Below, in pieces: positions 25,621 through 34,156 of a stretch of DNA of 64,000 bases; the stretch's first letter is position 1, and every line of letters starts with the position of its first letter. A program made the position numbers and the translations under genes. The notes beneath the pieces were generated by a model. That model saw nothing but the letters and a program-made list of their open reading frames with translations. It did no database searches and was not told where the DNA came from. This DNA is from Pseudovibrio sp. Tun.PSC04-5.I4 (lineage in GTDB: Bacteria > Pseudomonadota > Alphaproteobacteria > Rhizobiales > Stappiaceae): contig NZ_FNLB01000006.1 of the NCBI RefSeq assembly GCF_900104145.1, forward strand, positions 2,237,501 to 2,301,500, in the 5' to 3' direction.

Positions 25621-25750
25621 TCACCTACCTGATGAGTTGGTACACAATAATCGTGCAGCGCTAATTGTTGTTATGCGCTATGCCTTACTCATTTTTAACA
25701 GATGATGAGTGCTAGGCAACACACTTGTGTTACAACACATCACGACTTCG

Positions 25751-27196
25751 TCACCCAAACATTCTCAAAATCGCCAGAACTCTGCGGACCCAAAGGTTTT
25801 TTGGGGCATCGGCATAATACGTAAGTGCAGCTCTGCGGATTGCTTCATTTAGCGTCGGGTAGGGTAAAACTACACCAAGGAGTGCGCCTACTTTGAGCTT
25901 TTGCGAGATCATCAGTGCCAGCAAGCCGATTTGTTCACCTGCACCTGGCCCTACAATTGAGGCGCCAATCAACTGACCTTTGGCGGTTGCGAGTAGTTTG
26001 ACCTGACCTTTGCCTTTACCTTCAGCAAGTGCGCGGTCATTGCCGGAAAATTCCGCAGTTAAGACACGAAGCTTATCGCCAAGTTGCTCCTTAGCCTGCT
26101 GTTCGGACAACCCAACCTGACCGATCTCTGGTTCTGTATATGTTACAGCTGGCATGGTGATGCTGTTATGGTTGATTGGCATACGGAACAAGATTGAGCG
26201 AATGACGAGAGAGGCATGTGCGCCTGCGGCATGAGTGAACTGCGGACCACCAGCAACATCACCAATAGCGTAGATTTTCTTATTGGTGGTGCGCAAGCCA
26301 TCATCCGTTTTGATGCCACGACGCGAATATTCGACACCAGCGGCTTCCAAACCAAGAGAAGCGACATTTGGTGCACGACCTGCTGCGATTAGAAGATGAC
26401 TGCCTTCGATTGTTCCTTCGGCTTCATCATCCACTTTGACTGAGACTTTCACACCAGCCTCAGTTTTCTCAATTTTGTTGACCTTGGTATTTGCAAGGAT
26501 TTCCACGCCTTCAGACGCCATCGTCTCGATGACTTGAGCGGCATGTTCAGGATCTGTCACAGCGAGTGGACGCAGCGCCTCAATAACAGTTACGCGACTG
26601 CCAAGGCGACGATGCGCCTGTGCCATTTCCATACCGATTGGGCCAGCGCCGATTATGATGAGGTGCTCTGGTCGCTCTTTCAGCTCAAAGAGCGTTTCGT
26701 TGGTTAAGAACGGAGTGTCTTCCACACCCGGAATAGGTGGAATCGCTGCACGGGACCCTGTCGCCACAACAAAGCGGCGGGCTTTGATGTTCTGACCGTT
26801 AACCTGTACCGTATCAGGCGCAGTAAATTCGCCTGCTCCCTGAATGACATGAACACCTAAGCCCTGAAACCGTTCAACGGAATCATGGGGTGCAATAGTC
26901 GCGATGACGCCCTGAACGTGATCATTCACTTGAGAGAAGTCTATCTGCGGTTCTTGCGCAGCAATACCAAACTTCTCCGAGCCTCTGAAGGTTGCTGCCG
27001 CTTTACCAGCCGCAATGATCGCTTTCGATGGGACACAGCCATAGTTCAGACAATCACCGCCCATCTTGCCTTTTTCAATCAGCACAACATCCACACCAAA
27101 GGCTGCTGCGGCTGCAGCGACGGAAAGCCCACCTGAGCCAGCGCCAATTACACAAATGTCCGGGGTCAATGTTTTTGTGGTTTTGTTCTTTGTCAT
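25751..27196 (-). CDS. FAD-dependent pyridine nucleotide-disulfide oxidoreductase (mercuric-reductase/lipoamide-dehydrogenase-like)
   Basis: A 481-aa class-I flavin disulfide reductase: FAD motif GAGSGGLSVA near 18, redox-active disulfide in GGDCLNYGCVPSKA, NAD(P) motif GAGPIGMEMAQ near 185, FAD motif YAIGDVAGGPQFTHAAG, and a C-terminal dimerisation domain. The C-terminus lacks the Cys-Cys pair of true MerA and there is no heavy-metal-binding N-terminal domain, so mercury reduction is unlikely. Located 40 bp after a TVP38/TMEM64 gene, a pairing I know from many proteobacteria; the joint function is not established. Confidence 0.87.
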   Translation of the reverse strand: MTKNKTTKTLTPDICVIGAGSGGLSVAAAAAAFGVDVVLIEKGKMGGDCLNYGCVPSKAIIAAGKAAATFRGSEKFGIAAQEPQIDFSQVNDHVQGVIATIAPHDSVERFQGLGVHVIQGAGEFTAPDTVQVNGQNIKARRFVVATGSRAAIPPIPGVEDTPFLTNETLFELKERPEHLIIIGAGPIGMEMAQAHRRLGSRVTVIEALRPLAVTDPEHAAQVIETMASEGVEILANTKVNKIEKTEAGVKVSVKVDDEAEGTIEGSHLLIAAGRAPNVASLGLEAAGVEYSRRGIKTDDGLRTTNKKIYAIGDVAGGPQFTHAAGAHASLVIRSILFRMPINHNSITMPAVTYTEPEIGQVGLSEQQAKEQLGDKLRVLTAEFSGNDRALAEGKGKGQVKLLATAKGQLIGASIVGPGAGEQIGLLALMISQKLKVGALLGVVLPYPTLNEAIRRAALTYYADAPKNLWVRRVLAILRMFG

Positions 27197-27236
27197 CGGG
27201 AAGGTCCGTAATTTTTAAATTGATGGTCTCTGAGAT

Positions 27237-28013
27237 TTATTGGCCACGAATGCGCTGAATGACTGGTGGGATGAGGGCCACCAATCCCAAAGCTGCAAAT
27301 GCCCAAATCAGCTCAGGCGTAATGAGTGCTGAGATTTGAACTTCACATGTACCGGCTGCAGAACACCCAGGGTTCGCCTGCTCCTGTGCTAGGATTACAC
27401 TATCCAAACCAGCGCCAACGAATGCATAAGCAAATGTGCCTGGGATGATGCCGACGAATGTCGCAATGAGATAAGTTGGCAAAGCAACGTTAAACAGCGC
27501 CGGCGCTATATTGACCAGCCAGAATGGAAAGACCGGTGTAAGGCGCAGAAACAAAAGGTAGCTGAAGCCATTTTTGCGGAACCCCTCAGACATTTTGTCC
27601 AGGAATGGTCCAGCGCGTTTTTTCAAAACTGCCCCAATTGAGGTTTTTGCAGCAAAGAACAAGAGTGCAGCGCCAATGGTTGCGGCAAATACAGTCAGTA
27701 ACCCACCGAAAAACCATCCAAACAGAAACCCGCCTGCAATTGTCAGCAAGGACGCGCCGGGAAACGACAACGCAACTGCCAGCGTATAAACCGCAAAATA
27801 AATGAGCGGAGTGAGAATCGGGTACTGGTTCAGATAATCCGCCAGCAGTTGCTGGTTTTTAATAAGATTGCTGATGGTTATATTTTGGTGCCATCCTTGG
27901 GAAAGTCCATAGGCGGAGACTGCAAAGATAACAATCAACAGGCCCCACCGTTTCAGGAAACCTCCGAGCCCAACTGCTGGCGTTTTGTCATCGTTGTGTT
28001 CCGTGATTCCCAT
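27237..28013 (-). CDS. TVP38/TMEM64 family membrane protein
   Basis: A ~258-aa DedA-like inner-membrane protein. Core motifs are FPGASLLTIAGGFLFG (re-entrant loop), a GAALLFFAAKTSIG helix, and FLRLTPVFPFWLVNIAPAL, the family's R-x-x-P-x-x-P motif. The ATG after GAGGAA was chosen over one 24 bp upstream. It is the first gene of a two-gene unit with the flavin disulfide reductase. Proposed roles for the superfamily include lipid scrambling or transport; none is proven for this group. Confidence 0.85.
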   Translation of the reverse strand: MGITEHNDDKTPAVGLGGFLKRWGLLIVIFAVSAYGLSQGWHQNITISNLIKNQQLLADYLNQYPILTPLIYFAVYTLAVALSFPGASLLTIAGGFLFGWFFGGLLTVFAATIGAALLFFAAKTSIGAVLKKRAGPFLDKMSEGFRKNGFSYLLFLRLTPVFPFWLVNIAPALFNVALPTYLIATFVGIIPGTFAYAFVGAGLDSVILAQEQANPGCSAAGTCEVQISALITPELIWAFAALGLVALIPPVIQRIRGQ

Positions 28014-28461
28014 GTATTCTTCCTCAGAGGTTTTCATGGCTCAGGCATTGAAAGAACTGCTTTATTCATGCGTTCCATAATCTGTCTAAACCGAATTCGT
28101 TACTATGTCCCTTGCGCATGATTTCATGGCAATAAACGGATACGTTAGATTTTTCTTACAATCATAACGACCTCCGGGATAATCACAGGTTCGTGCGTTC
28201 CCCGTAGTTTCACTCTGTTTTGAATGGGGGGTCACACAGACACACGAGCTTGTGAAGCAATAAACTGTCAGGATATCGTAGATTCCAGCGTTGAAATTAT
28301 TGACTTGAAGCACGCAGACTAATATAAGCGCCCTCGAATAGGAGTGCGGATCCCATGCGCAAAGTCCTGCGACTTGAATAAAGTTGCAGAGATTTCGGGG
28401 ATATGACGCATAATCCAAATTAATGTTAAGTTGGAGCCGATGGCTCTGCTAGGGTAATAAA
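28014..28461. other. Intergenic region before rpmH
   Basis: About 450 bp between divergent units, with no supported ORF. It should hold the rpmH-rnpA-yidC promoter and that of the leftward TVP38 operon. In some bacteria the origin lies near rpmH, but I found no cluster of DnaA-box-like TTATCCACA sites. Confidence 0.45.
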
Positions 28462-28596
28462 ATGAAGCGTACTTTCCAACCGAGCAACCTTGTTCGCAAG
28501 CGTCGCCACGGCTTCCGGGCACGTATGGCAACTAAAAATGGTCGTCAGATTCTGGCACGTCGCCGGGCTAAAGGCCGTAAGCGTATTAGCGCTTAA
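28462..28596 (+). CDS. rpmH: 50S ribosomal protein L34
   Basis: A 44-aa, highly basic protein starting MKRTFQPSNLVRKRRHGFR, containing RMATKNGRQILARRRAKGR and ending KRISA. This is the full L34 pattern and length. It opens the classic rpmH-rnpA-yidC group; rnpA begins about 60 bp later. Confidence 0.98.
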   Translation: MKRTFQPSNLVRKRRHGFRARMATKNGRQILARRRAKGRKRISA

Positions 28597-28659
28597 ACCG
28601 TGACGTTACGCGGCGGCCTTCATTTCATTTCAATTGAACAAAAGTTCCGCCGCAAAGAC

Positions 28660-29064
28660 ATGAAAACACTTAAAAAGCGCTCCGAGTTTCTTTCCGTTGC
28701 AAAAGGCGGCAGGGTTGCTCGGCGTGCTTTTGTGCTTCAAGCGGCTAAAACCCGCGAAGATGGTGCCCCTCGGATGGGCTATACGGTTACCAAAAAAACC
28801 GGAAATTCTGTTGAACGAAGCCGAATAAAGCGCCGACTTCGGGCCGCTGTCGCAACCCTTGATATAGATATTGCGCAAACTGGCGCCGATTACGTACTTG
28901 TCGGCCGCAAGGGAGCCTTATCGCAACCTTTTGAGGACCTTCTCAGGGATCTAAAAGGCAGCATTAAGGGCGCATTCAAGCCACGAAAACCTCGCTCTAT
29001 CAGCCCTAAATCGCATTCGCTGGTAAATTCTAAACCTCCATTAGATAAAGTGCAGGCAGATTGA
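28660..29064 (+). CDS. rnpA: Ribonuclease P protein component
   Basis: A ~134-aa basic protein that supports the RNA of RNase P in 5' tRNA processing. It shows LKKRSEFLSVAKGGRVARRAF and the signature region KKTGNSVERSRIKRRLRAAV, which contains the RNR-type RNA-binding motif. I start at the ATG giving MKTLKKRSEF; an upstream in-frame GTG at 28600 adds 20 residues just after rpmH and cannot be excluded. The C-terminal ~25 residues are Lys/Ser/Pro-rich. Confidence 0.93.
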   Translation: MKTLKKRSEFLSVAKGGRVARRAFVLQAAKTREDGAPRMGYTVTKKTGNSVERSRIKRRLRAAVATLDIDIAQTGADYVLVGRKGALSQPFEDLLRDLKGSIKGAFKPRKPRSISPKSHSLVNSKPPLDKVQAD

Positions 29065-29113
29065 CCAGTGATGATTATTTATTCCAACCTTTTGAAAATG
29101 AGTGATCCAGTCG

Positions 29114-30925
29114 ATGACCGATAATCGCAATATGATCGTAGCGATCGTCCTGTCGCTGGTTGTGCTATTGGGTTGGCAATTTTTTATTGCCGGACCTCAG
29201 CTCGAAGCTCAGCAAGAAGCGCAACAGGCGCAGCTGGCAAACGACGCACAACAAGCCGGGTCGAGCTCACCAGTTGCATTGCCTGAAGGCGCATCCGGAC
29301 AAGCGGCTGCCCCAGGGACTGAAGCTGGCACAGCTGTGCAATCATTCGTCAGTCGCGCACAAGCACTGGCAGCCTCACCGCGCCTTACAATTGATAGCCC
29401 AAGTCTTTCTGGCTCTATCAATCTTGAAGGCGCGAAGCTGGATGACCTTCGCCTGAAGGACTATCGCCAGACCCTTGATAAAGACAGCGAGACCGTAGTT
29501 CTGTTTTCACCAAAGGGTAGCCCTGAGCCATACTATGCAGAACATGGCTGGGTTGCTGATCCGGGTGTGAACGTTAAGCTTCCAAAAGTTGATACAATCT
29601 GGACACCACAGACTTCTGGCCGACTGACACCAACTTCTCCAGTGGTTTTAAGCTGGGACAACGGCGAAGGCCTTGTCTTCAAGCGCACTTTCTCTGTCGA
29701 CGAAAACTATATGTTTACTGTCGACCAAGAAGTTAAGAACACATCTGGCAACCTCGTTCAGCTTTACCCTTACGGCCTGATCGCTCGTAACGGTGAACCA
29801 GAAACTGCTGGCTTCTACGTGCTTCACGAAGGTCTTATCGGCGTTATCGGCGATGAAGGTCTGCAAGAAATCAAATACGGTGATCTGGTTGACGACGGCA
29901 GTGTACGTCCAGGCAAAGCGAACAAAGGTTGGCTTGGCTTTACGGACAAGTACTGGGCTGCAACTCTGATCCCTGCTTCAGGTAGTGATTTCCAGCCAAA
30001 CTTCTCTTACAGCGCCGCTTCTCAAAACTTCCAGGCAGATTACCTTGGCAGCGCTATCCAGGCTAATAACGGAGCCACTGCTTCAAACTCCTCACTGCTG
30101 TATGCTGGCGCGAAAGTAACCAACCTTCTCAACGGCTACCAAGAATCCTTGGATATCCTGAACTTCGATCTGATGATCGATTGGGGTTGGTTCTACTTCC
30201 TGACCAAGCCAATGTTCTGGCTGATCGACAAGCTTTACGGTCTTGTTGGCAATTTTGGTATCGCAATTCTGCTGGTTACCGTTCTTGTTAAGGCAGCGTT
30301 CTTCCCGCTTGCGAACAAGTCTTACGTCTCCATGAGTAAAATGAAGCTCGTGCAACCGCAAATGACTGTGATCCGCGAGAAGTTCAAGGACGACAAGCAG
30401 AAACAACAGCAAGCCATGATGGAGCTGTATAAGACTGAAAAGATCAATCCGTTGGCAGGGTGTTTGCCGATGGTCATTCAGATCCCAGTCTTCTTCTCGC
30501 TCTATAAGGTTCTGTTCGTTACCATCGAAATGCGTCAAGCGCCGTTCTTTGGGTGGATTCAGGATCTTTCCGCTCCAGATCCAACGACAGTCTTCAACCT
30601 GTTTGGACTGATCCCTTGGGATCCACCAAGCTTCCTGATGATTGGTATCTGGCCGCTGGTCATGGGTGTAACCATGTTCCTGCAGATGAAGATGAACCCA
30701 GCCCCAGCAGAACCTGCTCAGCAGATGATCTTCAACTGGATGCCTGTGCTGTTCACCTTCATGCTGGCAACCTTCCCAGCTGGTCTTGTTATCTACTGGG
30801 CTTGGAACAACTCCTTGTCCGTTGCACAGCAGGCCGTCATCATGCGTCGTCAGGGTGTGAAGCTTGAACTGTTCAGCAACATTACAAGTTCCTTCAAAAA
30901 GGGAACGAAAGGCAAGAGCAAATAG
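29114..30925 (+). CDS. yidC: Membrane protein insertase YidC
   Basis: A 603-aa YidC. The N-terminal helix is MTDNRNMIVAIVLSLVVLLG, followed by a Gln/Ala-rich linker, a large periplasmic beta domain (~85-350), then the conserved five-helix insertase core (~370-585) with LVKAAFFPLANKSYVSMSKM and NPLAGCLPMVIQIPVFFSLY. It inserts and folds inner-membrane proteins with or without SecYEG. An in-frame ATG 12 bp upstream is possible, but the MTDNRN start is typical of alphaproteobacteria. Confidence 0.97.
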   Translation: MTDNRNMIVAIVLSLVVLLGWQFFIAGPQLEAQQEAQQAQLANDAQQAGSSSPVALPEGASGQAAAPGTEAGTAVQSFVSRAQALAASPRLTIDSPSLSGSINLEGAKLDDLRLKDYRQTLDKDSETVVLFSPKGSPEPYYAEHGWVADPGVNVKLPKVDTIWTPQTSGRLTPTSPVVLSWDNGEGLVFKRTFSVDENYMFTVDQEVKNTSGNLVQLYPYGLIARNGEPETAGFYVLHEGLIGVIGDEGLQEIKYGDLVDDGSVRPGKANKGWLGFTDKYWAATLIPASGSDFQPNFSYSAASQNFQADYLGSAIQANNGATASNSSLLYAGAKVTNLLNGYQESLDILNFDLMIDWGWFYFLTKPMFWLIDKLYGLVGNFGIAILLVTVLVKAAFFPLANKSYVSMSKMKLVQPQMTVIREKFKDDKQKQQQAMMELYKTEKINPLAGCLPMVIQIPVFFSLYKVLFVTIEMRQAPFFGWIQDLSAPDPTTVFNLFGLIPWDPPSFLMIGIWPLVMGVTMFLQMKMNPAPAEPAQQMIFNWMPVLFTFMLATFPAGLVIYWAWNNSLSVAQQAVIMRRQGVKLELFSNITSSFKKGTKGKSK

Positions 30926-30946
30926 GCTCTCTTGTTAGAATGAATT

Positions 30947-30974
30947 AAAACGCGGTCTTCGGGCCGCGTTTTTT
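30947..30974 (+). terminator. Terminator after yidC
   Basis: An 11-bp stem beginning AAAACGCGGTC is closed by a TTCG tetraloop and pairs with GGCCGCGTTTT, running into a T tract. A textbook intrinsic terminator 21 bp after the yidC stop. Confidence 0.93.
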
Positions 30975-31148
30975 GTTTGAGGCAACTTCAGCACTTTCCT
31001 ATGATTATCTAGAAAACGCTGGTATTCCGTAGAAAATACGATATATCGAAGCTCCCATTTTAGGGAACAAACAACAGAAGCAAGAGATTACAGTCGCAGC
31101 GCTAAAGAGCTCTCGACCAAAAGCCTTTTGCAAGCTAAAAGGCGGTTT

Positions 31149-31799
31149 ATGAGCTTGGAAAAAGAACTAACAGCAGAGCAGCTTGAGGCGGGACGCCTTT
31201 TATTTGCTCGGACTTGGGATTTCATCACTAGTGTTAAAGAGATGCACCAGCTGCCTGATCTCGGCGGTGTTGAGATTGCATTCGCTGGTCGCTCAAATGT
31301 TGGCAAATCCAGCCTCATTAACAAGCTGACAGAGCGGAAAGCACTGGCACGGACATCCAACACTCCAGGCCGCACACAGATGCTGAACTTCTTTGGCGCT
31401 GAGCATACACAGCTGCGAATTGTTGACATGCCGGGTTATGGCTATGCACAAGCTCCCAAAGACATGGTCGACGCGTGGACCACGCTTATTTTTAAGTACC
31501 TCCGCGGAAGAAGCACCCTGCGCCGTGTGTTCTCACTGATTGATGCCCGTCATGGAATTAAACCGAATGACCTGGAGGCGATGGCTATTTTGGACAAGGC
31601 CGCCGTCCCCTATCAGATCGTGTTTACCAAGGTTGACAAAATCAAACCTGGCCAGCTTGAGACGCTGAAAGAAGAGACACTTAAAATACTTACCAAACGC
31701 CCTGCAGCCCACCCAGAGATTATTTGTACCTCTTCGGAAAATGGCTCGGGCATGGATGAGCTGCGCGCAGAGATTGCGATTCTCATCAGCTTTGGCTAA
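31149..31799 (+). CDS. engB: Ribosome biogenesis GTPase EngB/YsxC
   Basis: A 216-aa TrmE-Era-EngA-type GTPase required for large-subunit assembly. G1 is GRSNVGKSSLIN, the switch region has SNTPGRTQMLNFF (G2), G3 is DMPGYGYAQ, G4 is TKVDK and G5 TSSENG. The ATG at MSLEKELTAEQ was chosen; a TTG 21 bp upstream is in frame. It follows yidC in the conserved order and is followed by its own terminator-like hairpin. Confidence 0.96.
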   Translation: MSLEKELTAEQLEAGRLLFARTWDFITSVKEMHQLPDLGGVEIAFAGRSNVGKSSLINKLTERKALARTSNTPGRTQMLNFFGAEHTQLRIVDMPGYGYAQAPKDMVDAWTTLIFKYLRGRSTLRRVFSLIDARHGIKPNDLEAMAILDKAAVPYQIVFTKVDKIKPGQLETLKEETLKILTKRPAAHPEIICTSSENGSGMDELRAEIAILISFG

Positions 31800-31809
31800 T
31801 AAATGGATG

Positions 31810-31839
31810 GCGCAGAGACGATTTTCACTCTGCGCTTTT
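31810..31839 (+). terminator. Terminator after engB
   Basis: An 8-bp perfect stem GCGCAGAG/CTCTGCGC with a 10-nt loop and four T residues, 10 bp after the engB stop. Confidence 0.8.
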
Positions 31840-32008
31840 CAAAACCCTTGAGCATAAAAAGTGATAGGCGTCTATCCTGCAAAGTGCAGTTTCTCTCTTG
31901 TATTCACATTTTGAAGCCTTTTCCCCAACCTCAACCGCTACCCTATTGACGTAAGGTTATTTTACCCCCCGAATACAGACCAGACCGTCGTCGAGGGGAG
32001 GTCGTCTA

Positions 32009-32071
32009 ATGCCTATAAGAGATAATCAAAAAAGCAATCACAGTGCGTTCACAGCTGGCGTGAGGGGATGA
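32009..32071 (+). CDS. Possible 20-aa leader peptide before the EAL gene
   Basis: ATG-initiated frame of 20 codons (MPIRDNQKSNHSAFTAGVRG) with a strong GGGGAGG ribosome site 7-8 nt upstream. Its TGA ends 4 bp before the ATG of the EAL-domain gene, and the EAL gene's own GAGGGGA site lies inside the last codons of the short frame. The geometry suggests translational coupling. No similarity recognised; chance cannot be ruled out. Confidence 0.4.
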   Translation: MPIRDNQKSNHSAFTAGVRG

Positions 32072-32075
32072 TTGT

Positions 32076-33002
32076 ATGCACATCACACCATTCATATCCT
32101 CACATCGGGCGTCGGCACCTGATCACGCCTTTGCTAAAGCGCAGACTTATATCTGGCGTCTTGCAAGTACCGCTTCGACCCTGTTCATTGCGGGGCTAGA
32201 TCTCAAAAAGTGGTACCAAGCACGACAGTTTGGGCCAAATCCGTTGGAGCGTTCTTTAATCGCCGCCTATTTGCGGGATGAGTTTGTTCTCCACTACCAA
32301 CCTATCGTGCGAGTTCATGATCGTAAGATCGTGGGTGCTGAAGCACTCATTCGTTGGGAGCATCCAGAGAATGGCCTTCTGCCCCCTTCCCGTTTCATCA
32401 CCACTCTTTGCCGAAGCTGTCTAGGCAAAGATGTAGGGTACTGGGTTCTTCGCGAGGCTTGCAAAGCAAGGGCAAACTGGGCTTATCTTGTCGACCCTAC
32501 TTTCAAGATATCCGTCAATATCTGCGGTAGAATGTTTACGGACCAATACCTTGTATCTCGCATTCAAAAAATTCTCACTGAAACAGGTATGTCGGGCTGC
32601 TCGCTTGAGCTGGAAGTCACAGAACAAATTGATATTGACCGAGCTCCACACGCTTTGAACAGTCTGCATCAACTACAGGAACTTGGTGTATCAGTTGCGC
32701 TCGACGATTTTGGGACGGGTTACGCTTCCATGAAACACCTTCTGGACTGCCAGGTTGATCGCATCAAAATTGATCGTAACTTCCTATCCGGAGTGCCACA
32801 TTCCAGTATTCACTGCGCCACATGTACTCACATGATCGAACTCGCACATTTATTGGATATGGAGGTCACAGCTGAAGGCGTCGAAAATGAAGAGCAGATG
32901 CAACTTTTGGAAAAGAGTGGCTGTACCAACGCACAAGGATACCTCTTTCTACAACCAGCGGCTGAAGATGGGTTCGTTACTTACCTAAGGGAAAGTCTTT
33001 AA
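32076..33002 (+). CDS. EAL-domain protein (predicted c-di-GMP phosphodiesterase)
   Basis: A 308-aa protein: a ~60-residue N-terminal region, one part weakly hydrophobic (~28-42), then a full EAL domain (~58-305). Catalytic landmarks are intact: E-A-L at 89-91 in AEALIRWEH, SVNICGRMF, LEVTEQ, DDFGTGYASM, the Lys in IKIDRNF and TAEGVE. It should hydrolyse c-di-GMP to pGpG. No GGDEF or PAS domain. It sits between engB and argB, which I expect to be adjacent in relatives. c-di-GMP often governs surface attachment, and a pilus locus lies 9 kb on. Confidence 0.9.
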   Translation: MHITPFISSHRASAPDHAFAKAQTYIWRLASTASTLFIAGLDLKKWYQARQFGPNPLERSLIAAYLRDEFVLHYQPIVRVHDRKIVGAEALIRWEHPENGLLPPSRFITTLCRSCLGKDVGYWVLREACKARANWAYLVDPTFKISVNICGRMFTDQYLVSRIQKILTETGMSGCSLELEVTEQIDIDRAPHALNSLHQLQELGVSVALDDFGTGYASMKHLLDCQVDRIKIDRNFLSGVPHSSIHCATCTHMIELAHLLDMEVTAEGVENEEQMQLLEKSGCTNAQGYLFLQPAAEDGFVTYLRESL

Positions 33003-33065
33003 GTTTTTCGTCGCCTACAATTGAGCAAAACTTTGCAGGCTCTGCTAATTGAGCGTTTGTGACCC

Positions 33066-33133
33066 GAATGCAAAGGGGCTATAACCTGCTGCACGCAAAC
33101 CGTGTGGTTTGCGTGTGAACCCTTTTTGCATTC
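33066..33133 (+). repeat. Nested inverted repeat in the argB leader
   Basis: Inner hairpin: CACGCAAACC-GTGT-GGTTTGCGTG, a perfect 10-bp stem with a 4-nt loop (33092-33115). Outer arms: GAATGCAAAGGG at 33066 pairs with CCC(TT)TTTGCATTC ending at 33133, with two bulged T residues. The whole element ends 21 bp before argB. It could be a terminator for the EAL gene (a T5 run lies after the inner stem) or an RNA structure in the argB leader. Confidence 0.75.
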
Positions 33134-33154
33134 CCCGCAGGTGAATAGATCGCT

Positions 33155-34042
33155 ATGAGTTTCTTGGAATCCAGTAATCGCGCCCATGTTATCGCTCAAG
33201 CTCTTCCATACATGCAGCGTTATGATGATCGACGCGTCGTCGTGAAATACGGTGGCAATGCTATGGGGGATGATGCTCTCAGCCGTGCGTTTGCCCGAGA
33301 TATCACTCTGCTGCGCCAGTCAGGTGTACACCCAGTGGTCGTCCATGGCGGAGGCCCGCAGATCGGCTCCATGCTTGATCGCCTCAACATCAAGAGCGAG
33401 TTCAAAGGCGGCCTTCGGGTTACGGATCGGGCAACTGTTGAAATTGTCGAGATGGTTCTTGCTGGCTCTATCAACAAAAGCATTGTAGCGAATATTAATC
33501 GTGAGGGTGGCCGTGCTGTCGGGCTTTGTGGCAAAGACGGTGACATGGTGACCGCTCGCAAATTACATCGTAAACACCGCGATCCAGATTCAAAAATTGA
33601 AGAAATTTTGGATCTTGGTTTTGTTGGCGAGCCGGAACATGTCAACGCGAAGGTTCTCGAGCTTATCCTCGAAAAAGACCTGATCCCGGTTATAGCGCCT
33701 GTCGCACCGGGGCGGGACGGCGAGACTTACAACATCAATGCCGATACCTTCGCGGGTGCAATTGCAGGGTCTCTCAACGCAAAACGTCTTCTGTTTTTGA
33801 CAGATGTTCCGGGTGTTTTGGACCGCGACGGCAAGTTGATCAAACAGCTCACCCGCGCCGGTGCACGCGCATTGATGGAAGACGGGACTATCTCTGGCGG
33901 TATGATTCCAAAGGTTGAAACCTGCCTCGATGCACTGGAACAAGGCGTCGAAGGTGTTGTTATCGTAGACGGAAAAGTCGCTCATGCTGTTTTGCTTGAG
34001 CTGTTTACCGATCACGGTGCTGGCACGCTTATCGTTCCTTGA
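33155..34042 (+). CDS. argB: Acetylglutamate kinase
   Basis: A 295-aa amino-acid kinase that phosphorylates N-acetylglutamate in arginine synthesis. It shows VVVKYGGNAMGDD (phosphate loop), VVHGGGPQIGSML, LRVTDRATVEIVEMVL, NINADTFAGAIAGSL and SGGMIPKVETCLDAL. The N-terminal helix extension and the C-terminal H-GAGT motif fit the arginine-sensitive hexameric type, so feedback inhibition by arginine is likely. Length is typical. Confidence 0.97.
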   Translation: MSFLESSNRAHVIAQALPYMQRYDDRRVVVKYGGNAMGDDALSRAFARDITLLRQSGVHPVVVHGGGPQIGSMLDRLNIKSEFKGGLRVTDRATVEIVEMVLAGSINKSIVANINREGGRAVGLCGKDGDMVTARKLHRKHRDPDSKIEEILDLGFVGEPEHVNAKVLELILEKDLIPVIAPVAPGRDGETYNINADTFAGAIAGSLNAKRLLFLTDVPGVLDRDGKLIKQLTRAGARALMEDGTISGGMIPKVETCLDALEQGVEGVVIVDGKVAHAVLLELFTDHGAGTLIVP

Positions 34043-34052
34043 TTTCACGAAG

Positions 34053-34080
34053 AGAGAGGCGTTACTAATTTCGCCTCTCT
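34053..34080 (+). terminator. Hairpin after argB
   Basis: A 9-bp perfect stem AGAGAGGCG/CGCCTCTCT with a 10-nt loop lies 10 bp after argB. No good T tract follows, so it is a weak or processing-type terminator. Confidence 0.6.
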
Positions 34081-34156
34081 TACCATTCATATTCTTTCTT
34101 GTTTTGCTGATTACAAATAACACTTATCGGTTTAACCGATAGATGAATGGAACCGA

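Noticed and set aside
25751..27196. True mercuric reductase (merA)
   Set aside because: No N-terminal metal-binding domain, no C-terminal Cys pair and no other mer genes; only the general disulfide-reductase core is present.
28014..28461. Replication origin near rpmH
   Set aside because: No DnaA gene and no cluster of DnaA-box-like nonamers were seen.
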